Below, in pieces: positions 36,995 to 46,229 of a stretch of 64,000 bases of DNA. A program made the translations under genes and the position numbers. Source of the DNA: Pedobacter polysacchareus (GTDB taxonomy: Bacteria; Bacteroidota; Bacteroidia; Sphingobacteriales; Sphingobacteriaceae); NCBI RefSeq assembly GCF_019802255.1, contig NZ_JAHYSS010000004.1:124001-188000 (forward strand), read 5' to 3'. Numbering within the stretch: position 1 is the first letter of the stretch; every line of letters begins with the position of its first letter. The notes beneath the pieces were generated by a model. It was not told where the DNA came from. It saw only the letters and a program-made list of their open reading frames with translations, and made no database searches.

Positions 36995-37795
36995 ATGTTC
37001 AAATGCCTGTTCGCGAAAACCCCTAAGGACCTGTATGGCTGGTTTGGTGATTATTCTTCCTGGACGGAACTGGCCGCAGAAACCAGTGGATATGACGCAG
37101 CAGTGATTCTTGAAAAAACAAAAAATGCCATCCTGAAAGTGAAAAATGGAACAGCAGTATATGAAAGAGATTCCCTGAACCTGCCGAAAAAGGAGTATCC
37201 TTTTCCTTTAATCTCTTTTTTAATGCACAGTGCAGCACTGAAAAAGAGGCCGCTGCGTGTACTTGATTTTGGAGGCTCATTGGGTAGTACCTATTTTCAG
37301 GTCAAGGAATTTTTAACTGAGGGTGTTTGTGCCAGCTGGAATGTAGTAGAGCAGGAGCATTATGTTACCTGTGGTAAAGCGCATTTTGAAGATGATCAGC
37401 TGAAATTTTATACCAGCATCGCTGAAGCATTAAAGTCCACAGAAATCGACCTGGTCATCCTTTCATCAGTAGTACAGTACCTGGAAAAACCACATGAGTT
37501 TTTGAAAGAACTGGTTGCCTATCAGTTCCCATTTTTATTGTTCGACCGTACTGCTTTCCATCATGGAGATCAGGATCGGCTCACCCTACAAATTGTACCT
37601 CCACAAATATATGCGGCTTCTTACCCCTCCTGGTTTTTTAATCAGCAGGGGTTTTTAAGCCATTTCCAGAATCATTACCAACAGATCGCAGAATTTTCTT
37701 CCTATGTAAAAGGAGAAGAAACGATGCTGATCAATGGGAAAGAACTGGGTTACGACAAAGGTTTTTACTTTATTAATTCATCAGGATATGCTTAA
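36995..37795 (+). CDS. TIGR04325-family methyltransferase
   Basis: A 266-residue putative SAM-dependent methyltransferase; the opening GWFGDYSSWTELAAETSGYD and the nucleotide-binding VLDFGGSLGSTYFQ (about 88-101) are typical of the TIGR04325 family, which is found in polysaccharide and surface-glycan loci. Its last codons overlap the start of the glycosyltransferase by 8 bp, so the two form a co-translated pair. The acceptor is not known. Confidence 0.85.
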   Translation: MFKCLFAKTPKDLYGWFGDYSSWTELAAETSGYDAAVILEKTKNAILKVKNGTAVYERDSLNLPKKEYPFPLISFLMHSAALKKRPLRVLDFGGSLGSTYFQVKEFLTEGVCASWNVVEQEHYVTCGKAHFEDDQLKFYTSIAEALKSTEIDLVILSSVVQYLEKPHEFLKELVAYQFPFLLFDRTAFHHGDQDRLTLQIVPPQIYAASYPSWFFNQQGFLSHFQNHYQQIAEFSSYVKGEETMLINGKELGYDKGFYFINSSGYA

Positions 37796-38795
37796 ATTCT
37801 GTACGCTTTTTAATACCACCTATCTTTCCCGTGGCTTAGCCATGTACCATTCTCTGGAGCAAAACTGCCCGGACTTTCATTTGTATATTTTCGCGTTCGA
37901 TGCGCATTGCTATGAGGTGTTGTCAAATATGACACTCCCAAAGGTGAGCGTCATCTCCCTGGAAGAATTTGAAAATGAAGCACTGCTGGCGGTAAAACCG
38001 GGGCGGACTGCACAGGAATACTGCTGGACTTCCGCTTCCTCCACCATTAAATATTGTATAGAAAGTTTTAAGCTGGACCATTGTACTTACGTGGATGCCG
38101 ACTTATTATTCTTCAGCAATCCTCAGGTGTTGATGGATGGAATGGCTGAAAAATCGGTGCTCATTACGGAACACCGTTATACACCTTGTTACGACCAGTC
38201 CGTTAAAAGCGGCATTTACTGCGTGCAGTACATGACCTTTAAGAATACAGAAGAAGGGATGGAGGTGCTGAATTACTGGGTAGATTCCTGCCTGGAATGG
38301 TGTTTCAACAGGATTGAAGATGGGAAGTTTGGTGACCAGAAGTACCTGGACAACTGGACAACGCAGTTTTCCTGTGTGCAGGTATGCGAGCATCTCGGTG
38401 CAGGAGTTGCACCCTGGAACATTCAGCAGTATAATTTTAAGTCGAAATCTGGAAAGCCAAGAGGTGTGGAACTAGCCAGCGGTCAGGAGTTTGACCTCGT
38501 GTTTTACCACTACCATGGCTTCAGTTATTCGATGAAAAACAGCTATATGCTGACGCATGCGGTTTATCAGCTCAGCAGAAATCAGATCAAACAAATTTAC
38601 AGACCCTATGTAGCGGCACTTTCTATCGCTGAGCGAAGGATCAATACCACAGATCGCAACCTGATTCCTCATGAGATTAACAATGAAATGGAGTTGATTA
38701 CCAGGGTTTTAGGACGATTCCTGATTTTTTCTCTGCTGGGCTATTATAAAAATTTATATACCAAAAGATCTTTTCAGTATAGCTTTATATATTAA
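37788..38795 (+). CDS. Glycosyltransferase-like protein (GT-A fold, DxD motif)
   Basis: A 335-residue nucleotide-diphospho-sugar transferase. The DxD-type metal motif is in CTYVDADLLFFSNP and the N-terminus reads MLKFCTLFNTTYLSRGLAMY. A longer in-frame start lies inside the methyltransferase; the ATG at 37788 fits the fold start better. Sugar donor and acceptor are unknown. Together with the methyltransferase it may modify a glycan. The rest of a glycan gene cluster is absent. Confidence 0.8.
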   Translation: MLKFCTLFNTTYLSRGLAMYHSLEQNCPDFHLYIFAFDAHCYEVLSNMTLPKVSVISLEEFENEALLAVKPGRTAQEYCWTSASSTIKYCIESFKLDHCTYVDADLLFFSNPQVLMDGMAEKSVLITEHRYTPCYDQSVKSGIYCVQYMTFKNTEEGMEVLNYWVDSCLEWCFNRIEDGKFGDQKYLDNWTTQFSCVQVCEHLGAGVAPWNIQQYNFKSKSGKPRGVELASGQEFDLVFYHYHGFSYSMKNSYMLTHAVYQLSRNQIKQIYRPYVAALSIAERRINTTDRNLIPHEINNEMELITRVLGRFLIFSLLGYYKNLYTKRSFQYSFIY

Positions 38796-38824
38796 TAAAA
38801 TGTAGCAGTAAGGATCTTCAATAA

Positions 38825-38857
38825 ATTAGTATTTTAGTCGCCGACTAAAATACTAAT
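38825..38857. repeat. 33-bp palindrome abutting the CHRD lipoprotein start codon
   Basis: Perfect 15-bp arms ATTAGTATTTTAGTC and GACTAAAATACTAAT around the 3-bp spacer GCC; the right arm ends on the base before the ATG. It is not followed by a T run, so it is not a standard terminator. It may be an operator or an RNA hairpin that masks the translation start. Confidence 0.85.
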
Positions 38858-39337
38858 ATGTGGGATGTTAAAGGTCAGGGATTTACATTATTCAGGATAG
38901 GGGTGTTGTGGATGATGGCTGTGCTGGCAGGCTGTAAAAAAGAACCGGTGCAAAGTCAGAAGATTAAACCCCCACTGAGGTCTTATGTAGTCACTGCAAG
39001 GATAGATAAAAAGGGAACAAATACAGACTCTGAAGGTACTGCGGTACTCAAGGGTGATTATGATCAGGGAACCAAATTATTAAGGTATTCACTGGAGTAT
39101 GAGAAAATAGTGCCCGAACAAATTAGTTTGCGAAATGGAGTGAAGGGCTCTAAAGGAACATTAATCCTGGAGCTGTATAAGCCGGGGAGTACCAAATTGG
39201 GCGCTCCTTTGTCTGGGTCAATTGTATTGACACCCCTGCAGGAAAGGAACCTGCTGAAAGGACTCTGGTTTGTTGCAATCAATACTTTACAGCGTTCTCC
39301 TGAAATTTCAGGAGTGCTTACCTTGAAACAAAGCTAA
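38858..39337 (+). CDS. CHRD-like domain lipoprotein
   Basis: A 159-residue exported protein with lipobox VLAGC (about residue 26). The mature part resembles CHRD (chordin-like) domains: ALKGDYDQGTKLLRYSLEYEKI and PLSGSIVLTPLQERNLLKGLWFVAI. Bacterial CHRD proteins have no established function. It lies 7 nt before the ECF sigma gene, so the two may be co-transcribed. The start codon is placed directly after a 33-bp palindrome; a downstream ATG pair (MMAVLAG) would shorten the signal peptide too much. Confidence 0.72.
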   Translation: MWDVKGQGFTLFRIGVLWMMAVLAGCKKEPVQSQKIKPPLRSYVVTARIDKKGTNTDSEGTAVLKGDYDQGTKLLRYSLEYEKIVPEQISLRNGVKGSKGTLILELYKPGSTKLGAPLSGSIVLTPLQERNLLKGLWFVAINTLQRSPEISGVLTLKQS

Positions 39338-39344
39338 GCAGCGG

Positions 39345-39956
39345 ATGAGTAAAGCAGAGATGAATACCGGGCCTGATGATGATTTGTTGCTGATGGATGC
39401 CATCAGAAATAAAGATAGAAAGGTGTTTGAAGCCTTTTATAAAAAGTATTACCGACAGCTGTTTATCCTCGCTTTTAGATATGTAGGGAAAACTGAAGCT
39501 GCAGAAGAGATTGTACATGATTTGTTTATTAATATATGGAATAAAGCCGGTCATTTAAATATTCAGTATGCGATGAAAAGCTATTTGTTCCGGTCAATTG
39601 TCAATGCATCCCTGAACTTCCTGAAAAAGGAAAAGCAGGATGCCGTAAAACAGCTGACCTATCTGGCCGATCTGCAGCCTGAAAATCCGGAAGAAGAAAA
39701 CCTAAACAAAGAAGAATTGTTGTTGAAAAATCTGGAAGAAGCACTGGCACTCTTACCTCCGAAATGTAAAGAGGTGATGTACCTGAGCCGATTTGGTAAA
39801 TTGAAACAACAGGAAATTGCCGACCAGATGAATATCTCGTTGAAAACAGTTAAAAACCATTTGACATATGGCTTTCAGAAGTTAAGGGAACACCTCGGAA
39901 AGTCTGCAGCGCTCTTGCTGGCGATAGTTGTGTTCCTAAAAACGCTGTTACGTTAA
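39345..39956 (+). CDS. ECF RNA polymerase sigma factor (Bacteroidota FecI-like)
   Basis: A 203-residue sigma-70-family factor of the Bacteroidetes expansion group. Region 2 spans about FEAFYKKYYRQLFILAFRYV to NIWNKAGHL and region 4 is LPPKCKEVMYLSRFGKLKQQ with the HTH IADQMNISLKTVKNHL. The following FecR-like anti-sigma gene starts 10 nt downstream and a TonB receptor comes next, the standard transmembrane-signalling order in which a loaded receptor activates sigma through FecR. The C-terminal hydrophobic stretch (SAALLLAIVVFLKTLL) is common in this group. Confidence 0.95.
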   Translation: MSKAEMNTGPDDDLLLMDAIRNKDRKVFEAFYKKYYRQLFILAFRYVGKTEAAEEIVHDLFINIWNKAGHLNIQYAMKSYLFRSIVNASLNFLKKEKQDAVKQLTYLADLQPENPEEENLNKEELLLKNLEEALALLPPKCKEVMYLSRFGKLKQQEIADQMNISLKTVKNHLTYGFQKLREHLGKSAALLLAIVVFLKTLLR

Positions 39957-39966
39957 ACCGCCTGAT

Positions 39967-40983
39967 ATGAAAAATTTTGAAACAAATGAATCGTTTATTT
40001 TTTCCCTGATCATAGAAGATCTCGAAGAAACGATTAGTGCGGAAAATAAAATAATCCTCAGCCAATGGAGAAATGCAGATCCGGAAAATGAAAAACTTTA
40101 CCAGGAATTTTTAGGGGTACAGATCAACCTGGATAAATTGATGGAACGACACGAGCTGGATGCACATCATTCCTGGACTGTGCTGGATCAGAAACTCGAC
40201 CAGGATACGTCATTCTTTTCGGAACATAACGATCAGGTTCCTACCTTGAAAAATAAGAACATGTCTTATTTCTGGATCAAAGTAGCAGCCATGTTCTTGA
40301 TTTTATCAACACTGGGCTACGGTTACTTCTTTTGGAAAAATAAGGATATTGTGATCAATACCGGAACTGCCATGCTCACCAATGTGGTGCTTCCTGACGG
40401 TACAGACCTAAAACTTAATGCAGGAACGAGCATTAGCTATAGCAAGAATAACTTTCTGGCAGATCGTAAACTGGTGCTGATCAAAGGAGAGGCCTTTGTT
40501 CAGGTAGCTGCCAATCCTACTTCGCGTTTCAGGGTGGAACTGGGAGAGGTAGAAGCGAAAGATATTGGTACGCGCTTTAACATCATTAGAAATGAAAATC
40601 AATCTGCGGTAACTGTGGAAGAAGGACAAGTTGAGTTATGGGAATACGGAACCGTCAGAAAAGTAAACCTGACTGCAGGTAAACTTGGTATTTATGACGT
40701 TGTGAATAAAACATTAATGGCCATTGATAATCCTGATCCAAACTATAAAGCATGGCTGGACAAGAGTTTCGTCTTTAATGCCGTTCCGCTGCCGGAAGTA
40801 CTGCAAAAACTGGAAACAGTTTATCAGACTAAAATTGAGATGCAAGGGCAGGAGTTGAAGCATAGAAAGCTGACTGCAAAATTGAAGTATCAGCAGCCGG
40901 ATAGTGCCTTAGCAGTGATTGCTGCTACTTTAGATTGTCAATTGATCCAGCGCAATGGAAAGTTTGTTTTAGCCGGTAAATAA
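39967..40983 (+). CDS. FecR-family anti-sigma factor
   Basis: An inner-membrane regulator: cytosolic N-terminal part (about 1-95), one transmembrane helix (about 100-118, WIKVAAMFLILSTLGYGYFF), then a periplasmic FecR domain (VLPDGTDLKLNAGTSISYS) and a DUF4974 tail (FVFNAVPLPEVLQKLETVY) that contacts the receptor STN domain. Length 338. The last base overlaps the start of the receptor gene. It is expected to hold the sigma factor until the receptor signals. Confidence 0.95.
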   Translation: MKNFETNESFIFSLIIEDLEETISAENKIILSQWRNADPENEKLYQEFLGVQINLDKLMERHELDAHHSWTVLDQKLDQDTSFFSEHNDQVPTLKNKNMSYFWIKVAAMFLILSTLGYGYFFWKNKDIVINTGTAMLTNVVLPDGTDLKLNAGTSISYSKNNFLADRKLVLIKGEAFVQVAANPTSRFRVELGEVEAKDIGTRFNIIRNENQSAVTVEEGQVELWEYGTVRKVNLTAGKLGIYDVVNKTLMAIDNPDPNYKAWLDKSFVFNAVPLPEVLQKLETVYQTKIEMQGQELKHRKLTAKLKYQQPDSALAVIAATLDCQLIQRNGKFVLAGK

Positions 40984-43532
40984 TGACTTTCTATTTTCGC
41001 ACGCTGATATGCCTTTTATTATTATTTGCTGCGGGAACAACGCTTGTCTCCGCTCAGCATAAAAGCGTACTTAATCATCCGGTCAGCATTTATGTGCCTG
41101 CTGATTCTCTCCTCCGCGTATTGAAATTATTGGAAGAGAAAGCAAAATGTAATTTTGCCTTTGATCCGGACTTATTGAGAAATAAAAAATCAGCAGCGCT
41201 AAATTTCGTTCAAACACCATTGTCGGAGGTTTTAAGCCAATTGTTATTTGGCTCTAATTTGGGTTTTACGCTGGTAGGGAAGGACATTGTGATCAGCCCA
41301 CTCAAAGAAAAAAACTGGACCATTAGTGGTCATGTTCGGGACCAGGCGAGTGGGGAGGCCTTGATTGGAGCCACTGTTTACCTGCCCAGCCTTGGCCTAG
41401 GCATTAATACCAACCAATACGGTTTCTTTTCCTTGTTTATCCCTGAGGGGACTCATAAATTAATGATCTCCAATACCGGCTTTCAAACGCGGGAAGAAAT
41501 CATTCGCCTGGATCAGGAGCTGCAACTCAATATCGAGCTTGCCTTAAAGACCAACCGCTTAGAGGAAGTAGAGATAAAATCAAGCAACATTACGCCAAAT
41601 CCTATTCTCCTAAATGAACAGAATTTAGGCCCTGCCCAGTTAAATAATGCCGCATATTATGCCGGTGAAGTAGATGTAGTGAAAAGATTGCAAATGCAGA
41701 ACGGTATAAAGTCATTGTCGGAAGGCAGTTCAGGCCTGTTTGTGAGGGGAGGAAACTCCGATCAGAACCTAATTCTACTCGATGAGGCCATCGTGTATAA
41801 CCCTTCACATTTATATGGACTGGTTTCTGTTTTTAATCCGGATGTGGTCAATAATATCCAGGTATACCGGGATTATATCCCCGCGAATTTTGGCGGGCGG
41901 CTCTCTGCCGTAGTCATCAACCGGATGACTGAAGGGAATAATAAACAGTTCCAGCTGAGTGGAGGACTCAATTTTCTTTCTGCACGCATTGCCGCCGAAG
42001 GACCTATTGTAAAAGATAAAAGTTCTTTTATTGTCGCCTTTAGAAGGAGCTTACTAGATGTTTTTCAAAGTAAGTTTAAGCTGTTCAATCCTTTTTCCGT
42101 GTATTATGATATCAATGCAAAGGCGAATTATAAGCTCAACCAAAATAACACCATTTTCTATTCTGTTTATGCCGGAAAAGATAAATTACTCTCTGAGAAC
42201 GCCTATACCAACAACTGGGGAAACCTGACTTCCACCTTCCGCTGGAACCATGTTTTTAACGCCACTATTTTTCAAAACGTATCATTGATCTATAGCAATT
42301 ACAACAACCTGCTGGATTTAAATGCAGATACGCTATCGCAAAAAACACAGTGGCAAACGAGGGTAAGGGATGTGACGCTGAAAGCGGATTATACCTATTA
42401 CCTGAATCCTTTAAATCAGATTAAATTTGGCGGCTCGGGTATCTACCACCAGTTTAATCCTGGTGAGGCGAAACAATCACCGAATGATGAGTTCAATATT
42501 CCTGGAGACCAGAGTCTGGAAGCAGCATTGTACTATTCGCAGCGCCTCAGTTTAAGTGCGCATTTTGAATTGGATTATGGCCTCCGTCTGAGTTTATTTA
42601 AAAATAATGAACTGCGCAATAATGTGTTTGACGACCAGGGCAACCGGATAGAAATGCATGAGGTTAAACTGTTTGTAAATCCAGAACCCCGTTTCAACCT
42701 GAGTTATCTGCCAACTAAAGACCAGCGCTATTTCTTTACTTACAACCGGAATTTTCAATACCTACAGCTGATTCAAAATAGTACACTGGCATTTTCTTCT
42801 CTGGAACCCTGGATCCCAGCTTCAAAAAATATCAAGCCACAGCGCTCAGACTATTTTTCTCTGGGCTACCGCTATATGCCCAATCGGTATACCTGGTCGG
42901 CAAACGCCTATTACAAGCGGATGGAGAATCAGCTGGAACTGACAGACCACGCTCAAATCATCAAAAATCCTGAAGTCAGGCAGCAATTGAAATCGGGAAT
43001 GGCCAGGGCTTACGGGATGGAACTGGAGCTCACTAAAACGGAAGGACAGTTTTCCGGTACCCTTGCCTATAGCTATTCCAGGGTATTCCGAAAAATAGAG
43101 TCGCTCAATTTCGGACAAGAGTTTGTAGCCAATTACGACATCCCTCATGAGCTGAAAATTACCGCTAAATACGATATGACTAAGCGGTTGTCTTTCCAAA
43201 GCTTCTTTATTTGTTCAACAGGCAGACCGTTAACCCTTCCCGTTGGCTATTATCAGCATGATGGATTAAACGTACCTATTTTTGAAGAAAGAAATACGGC
43301 CAGATTTCCAGTGTTCAGCAGACTGGACCTTTCCGCACAATACCAGTTCAAGAGCAGGATCGCCGGCGAAAGATTCCTATCCAGCGTGCTTTCTGTAGGT
43401 GTTTACAATCTTTATAACCGCAAAAACCCATTGTATTACCACTTGAATCCTTCTTCTTTTGAAGCAAAAAAGAGTAGTATTGAGTATGGTTTAGGAATTT
43501 ATCCATGGATAGCTTACAGTTTTAAAATTTAG
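40983..43532 (+). CDS. TonB-dependent receptor with STN signalling domain
   Basis: An outer-membrane active transporter of 849 residues. Signal peptide to about 24; STN domain (about 30-105) that signals to FecR; carboxypeptidase-like regulatory domain (about 113-195, ISGHVRDQASGEALIGATVY); plug (about 210-330, including SGLFVRGGNSDQNLILLDEA and FNPDVVNNIQVYRDYIPANF); then the 22-strand barrel. The following DUF4249 lipoprotein begins 1 bp after the stop, a pairing seen repeatedly in Bacteroidota. Substrate unknown. Confidence 0.95.
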   Translation: MTFYFRTLICLLLLFAAGTTLVSAQHKSVLNHPVSIYVPADSLLRVLKLLEEKAKCNFAFDPDLLRNKKSAALNFVQTPLSEVLSQLLFGSNLGFTLVGKDIVISPLKEKNWTISGHVRDQASGEALIGATVYLPSLGLGINTNQYGFFSLFIPEGTHKLMISNTGFQTREEIIRLDQELQLNIELALKTNRLEEVEIKSSNITPNPILLNEQNLGPAQLNNAAYYAGEVDVVKRLQMQNGIKSLSEGSSGLFVRGGNSDQNLILLDEAIVYNPSHLYGLVSVFNPDVVNNIQVYRDYIPANFGGRLSAVVINRMTEGNNKQFQLSGGLNFLSARIAAEGPIVKDKSSFIVAFRRSLLDVFQSKFKLFNPFSVYYDINAKANYKLNQNNTIFYSVYAGKDKLLSENAYTNNWGNLTSTFRWNHVFNATIFQNVSLIYSNYNNLLDLNADTLSQKTQWQTRVRDVTLKADYTYYLNPLNQIKFGGSGIYHQFNPGEAKQSPNDEFNIPGDQSLEAALYYSQRLSLSAHFELDYGLRLSLFKNNELRNNVFDDQGNRIEMHEVKLFVNPEPRFNLSYLPTKDQRYFFTYNRNFQYLQLIQNSTLAFSSLEPWIPASKNIKPQRSDYFSLGYRYMPNRYTWSANAYYKRMENQLELTDHAQIIKNPEVRQQLKSGMARAYGMELELTKTEGQFSGTLAYSYSRVFRKIESLNFGQEFVANYDIPHELKITAKYDMTKRLSFQSFFICSTGRPLTLPVGYYQHDGLNVPIFEERNTARFPVFSRLDLSAQYQFKSRIAGERFLSSVLSVGVYNLYNRKNPLYYHLNPSSFEAKKSSIEYGLGIYPWIAYSFKI

Positions 43533-43533
43533 G

Positions 43534-44364
43534 ATGAAAAGACATCGTTTAACTTTAGCACTATTGCTCTTACTGGGCTTTTCCAGCTGTAAGAAAACAC
43601 TGGATGAGCGGTTTCTATCTCCCAAGCGTCAGTACGATCTTGCAGTGGAAGGGGGCTACAATACCCGCATTTCCACACAATCTATCCGGTTAACTAAGCC
43701 TGCCTTAACCGTAGATGGACAGCCTACGCCTATTTCAAAGGCAGTGGTTAGCATGAATGACGGTAAATCGGAAATGATATTCAAAGAATCTGCTACCGCA
43801 GGGCTCTATACTTCAACAAGCAACAATGAACCTAATTATAATGGTGCCTATAAACTGAAGGTGGTTTACAATGGACAAACCTATACCGCAGTGGATACCC
43901 TAAGGCAGGTGGTCAATATTGTGGATGATTTCCTGCCCCTTTCTACCAGCTTACTCCCAGATGGTACTTATGCCGGTACCATTCCAAAACATACTTTCGG
44001 CTACCTGAATCCTAATAAATGGATGATTTCCTATAAGGATATTCCACAATGGAACCCTGGTAAGTTCGACCAGTCCAAATATTACAGTTATACTCATTTT
44101 CTGGGCTCCCCAAATTCCTTGTACCCACTCAATAATCTGAAAAGGGATTTTGTGCTGGGTAAAGACGATTACCTGTACATCTATAAAATCTCCCTTTCCG
44201 AGCGTTATGCCAAATACCTGTATGATGTGTTTATGGAAACGGATTGGAATGGATTGTTTTCTGCGGTACCGGTCAATGCCACAGGAAATATAACCGGAAA
44301 TGCACAGGGGTACTTCTATGCGATTGATGTGGATGCTGGAAGATATAAAGCCAGTGAACTTTAA
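43534..44364 (+). CDS. DUF4249-family lipoprotein
   Basis: A 276-residue exported lipoprotein with lipobox FSSC (Cys19). Family signs are LTVDGQPTPISKAVVSMND and YNGAYKLKVVYNGQTYTAVDTL. DUF4249 genes sit next to TonB receptors of the STN type; a surface-exposed accessory for the receptor, similar in place to SusD, is the likely role but is unproven. Fourth gene of the sigma/FecR/receptor operon. Confidence 0.88.
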   Translation: MKRHRLTLALLLLLGFSSCKKTLDERFLSPKRQYDLAVEGGYNTRISTQSIRLTKPALTVDGQPTPISKAVVSMNDGKSEMIFKESATAGLYTSTSNNEPNYNGAYKLKVVYNGQTYTAVDTLRQVVNIVDDFLPLSTSLLPDGTYAGTIPKHTFGYLNPNKWMISYKDIPQWNPGKFDQSKYYSYTHFLGSPNSLYPLNNLKRDFVLGKDDYLYIYKISLSERYAKYLYDVFMETDWNGLFSAVPVNATGNITGNAQGYFYAIDVDAGRYKASEL

Positions 44365-44405
44365 TTATGGCCTCGATATTGCAGTAGTTCTGTAAGCAAG
44401 GCAAT

Positions 44406-46196
44406 ATGGAAAAGGACAAATCAGGAAAGAAAACATGGTGGAAATGGCTGTTGGGAAGTTTAGGGGTGATTTTGGTGCTCATTGGCGGACTAGCCTTTTA
44501 CTTCAGTACCAAATGGAAACCACTGATCTCTGAGAAGATCAAAACAGGCATACAAGAAGGTTCCGCAGGACTTTATCACCTGGATTTTAAAGACATTCAC
44601 CTCAACTTGCTGACGGGAACGGCCTCCTTGGATGAAGTCAGCCTTGTTCCTGATACCGCCGTATTTAACCGTTTAAAAGCACAGGGAGCTGCACCTATTC
44701 ATATCTTTCAATTGAAAGTTAAAAAAGTGCAGGTCAACCACCTGGGATTGCTCAATGCATACTTTAAGAAAACAATTCACATCAACAGTATTGTCCTTGA
44801 TCAGCCCTCCATCAATATGCTGCATTACCAGTTGAAAAAGAAGAAAAAAGATACCAGCAGCAAGACCATTTATCAGCTGCTGTCCAAAAGTTTAAGGTCC
44901 CTGGATATCGATGCCATCAGGATTGTAAACGCTGATTTTGATTATGTAGATGGGCTGAGTAATAAACCCTTGCACCGCATTAAAAAACTTAATCTGAATG
45001 TGAAAGACCTGCTGATCGATTCACTTTCGCAATTCGACAGCACCAGATTTTACTATACCAAAGACATCTCTTTTGAAATCACTGGCTACCAGTCTAAAGA
45101 TAAAATGTACCTCAGAAAAATAGATACGATTTCTGGGTCTGCAGTAAAAAGAAATATGCTGATCAAGGGTTTTAAAATGACCCCATTATATCCTGATCTG
45201 GCCTTCAGCAGGATGTATAAATATGGAAAAGATCGCTACGACCTGAAGTTTGACAAAATCAGCTTTACCGGGGTAGACTTTCTCCGTTTAAATGACGAAG
45301 GGACCTTTCATGCCAGCAGGATTACTTTAGGTCCGGCAAAAGCAGGGATCTTTTTAAACCGGGAAATGCCTGCAGTACCGAACCTGGATAAAGGGAAAAA
45401 CTTCCCGCACCTGGCCTTAAGAAGATTGACCATCCCAACACTGGTGGATACGCTAAGGATTGACAATATCGATGTGGCCTATACAGAATACAATCCCATC
45501 AGCCAGAAAAGAGGAACAATATACTTTCAAAATCTGACAGGGAATATCCTCAATCTGACCAATGATTCGTTGAGCGTGGTAAAAAACAACCATGCCGTCG
45601 CCAATTTAACTGCATTGGTGATGAAGAAATCGAAGATCAACATCAAGATTGATTTTAGTCTGACGGATCCAAAAGGAGCTTTTCATTATTCAGGTGCAGT
45701 CGCAGCAATGCATTTGCCAGACTTGAATGTGGTATCTAAGCCATTGGGCCTGATTGAAATTGAATCCGGAGATATGCAGAAGGTAGATTTTGACATCCAG
45801 GCGAATACGGCGGGTTCAAAAGGAAAAGTTCATTTTTATTATACCAATCTGAAATTAAAGCTGCTCAAAGAAGGAGAGGATGGTGCCGCACCAAAGAAAA
45901 GAGGTTTGCTGTCCTTTTTAGCTAATGAGCTGCTGATCACAGATGCAAATCCTACAAAAGGAGAAGCGCCAAGAACGGCAAATGTCACCTTTGAACGTTC
46001 TCCCGCAGCCTCGTTCTTTAATCTACTCTGGAAAGGGGTATTTATTGGGATGAGAGAAAGTGCTGGTCTGGGGATCGTACCTGTCAAAACTCCTGAAAAA
46101 GCAATGGAAGCGATTAAGGACAAGAAAGAAGAACGAAAAGAGAAAAGAGCCGCGCGCCAGCAGAAAAGAGCAGAACGAAAGAAAAACAATACATAA
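44406..46196 (+). CDS. AsmA-like membrane-anchored protein, copy 1
   Basis: A 596-residue protein with one N-terminal membrane helix (about 14-32, WLLGSLGVILVLIGGLAFYF) and a long beta-rich extracytoplasmic part of AsmA/DUF748-like repeats (HLNLLTGTASLDEVSLVPD near residue 60). It ends in a strongly basic Lys/Arg/Glu tail of about 28 residues (KKEERKEKRAARQQKRAERK). AsmA-like proteins bridge the envelope and have been tied to lipid transport. It is 41 bp after DUF4249 and has a paralogue directly downstream. Function inferred only from architecture. Confidence 0.75.
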   Translation: MEKDKSGKKTWWKWLLGSLGVILVLIGGLAFYFSTKWKPLISEKIKTGIQEGSAGLYHLDFKDIHLNLLTGTASLDEVSLVPDTAVFNRLKAQGAAPIHIFQLKVKKVQVNHLGLLNAYFKKTIHINSIVLDQPSINMLHYQLKKKKKDTSSKTIYQLLSKSLRSLDIDAIRIVNADFDYVDGLSNKPLHRIKKLNLNVKDLLIDSLSQFDSTRFYYTKDISFEITGYQSKDKMYLRKIDTISGSAVKRNMLIKGFKMTPLYPDLAFSRMYKYGKDRYDLKFDKISFTGVDFLRLNDEGTFHASRITLGPAKAGIFLNREMPAVPNLDKGKNFPHLALRRLTIPTLVDTLRIDNIDVAYTEYNPISQKRGTIYFQNLTGNILNLTNDSLSVVKNNHAVANLTALVMKKSKINIKIDFSLTDPKGAFHYSGAVAAMHLPDLNVVSKPLGLIEIESGDMQKVDFDIQANTAGSKGKVHFYYTNLKLKLLKEGEDGAAPKKRGLLSFLANELLITDANPTKGEAPRTANVTFERSPAASFFNLLWKGVFIGMRESAGLGIVPVKTPEKAMEAIKDKKEERKEKRAARQQKRAERKKNNT

Positions 46197-46229
46197 AAAA
46201 AGTATATTAGAATATCCCGTGTATGGCCT

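Noticed and set aside
38825..38857. The start-codon palindrome as a BlaI operator because of shared ACTAA/TTAGT words
   Set aside because: The half-sites have the opposite orientation and different spacing from those before blaI, and such AT-rich words are frequent.
38825..38857. The palindrome as a terminator of the glycosyltransferase gene
   Set aside because: There is no T run on the 3' side and the arm continues straight into the next start codon.
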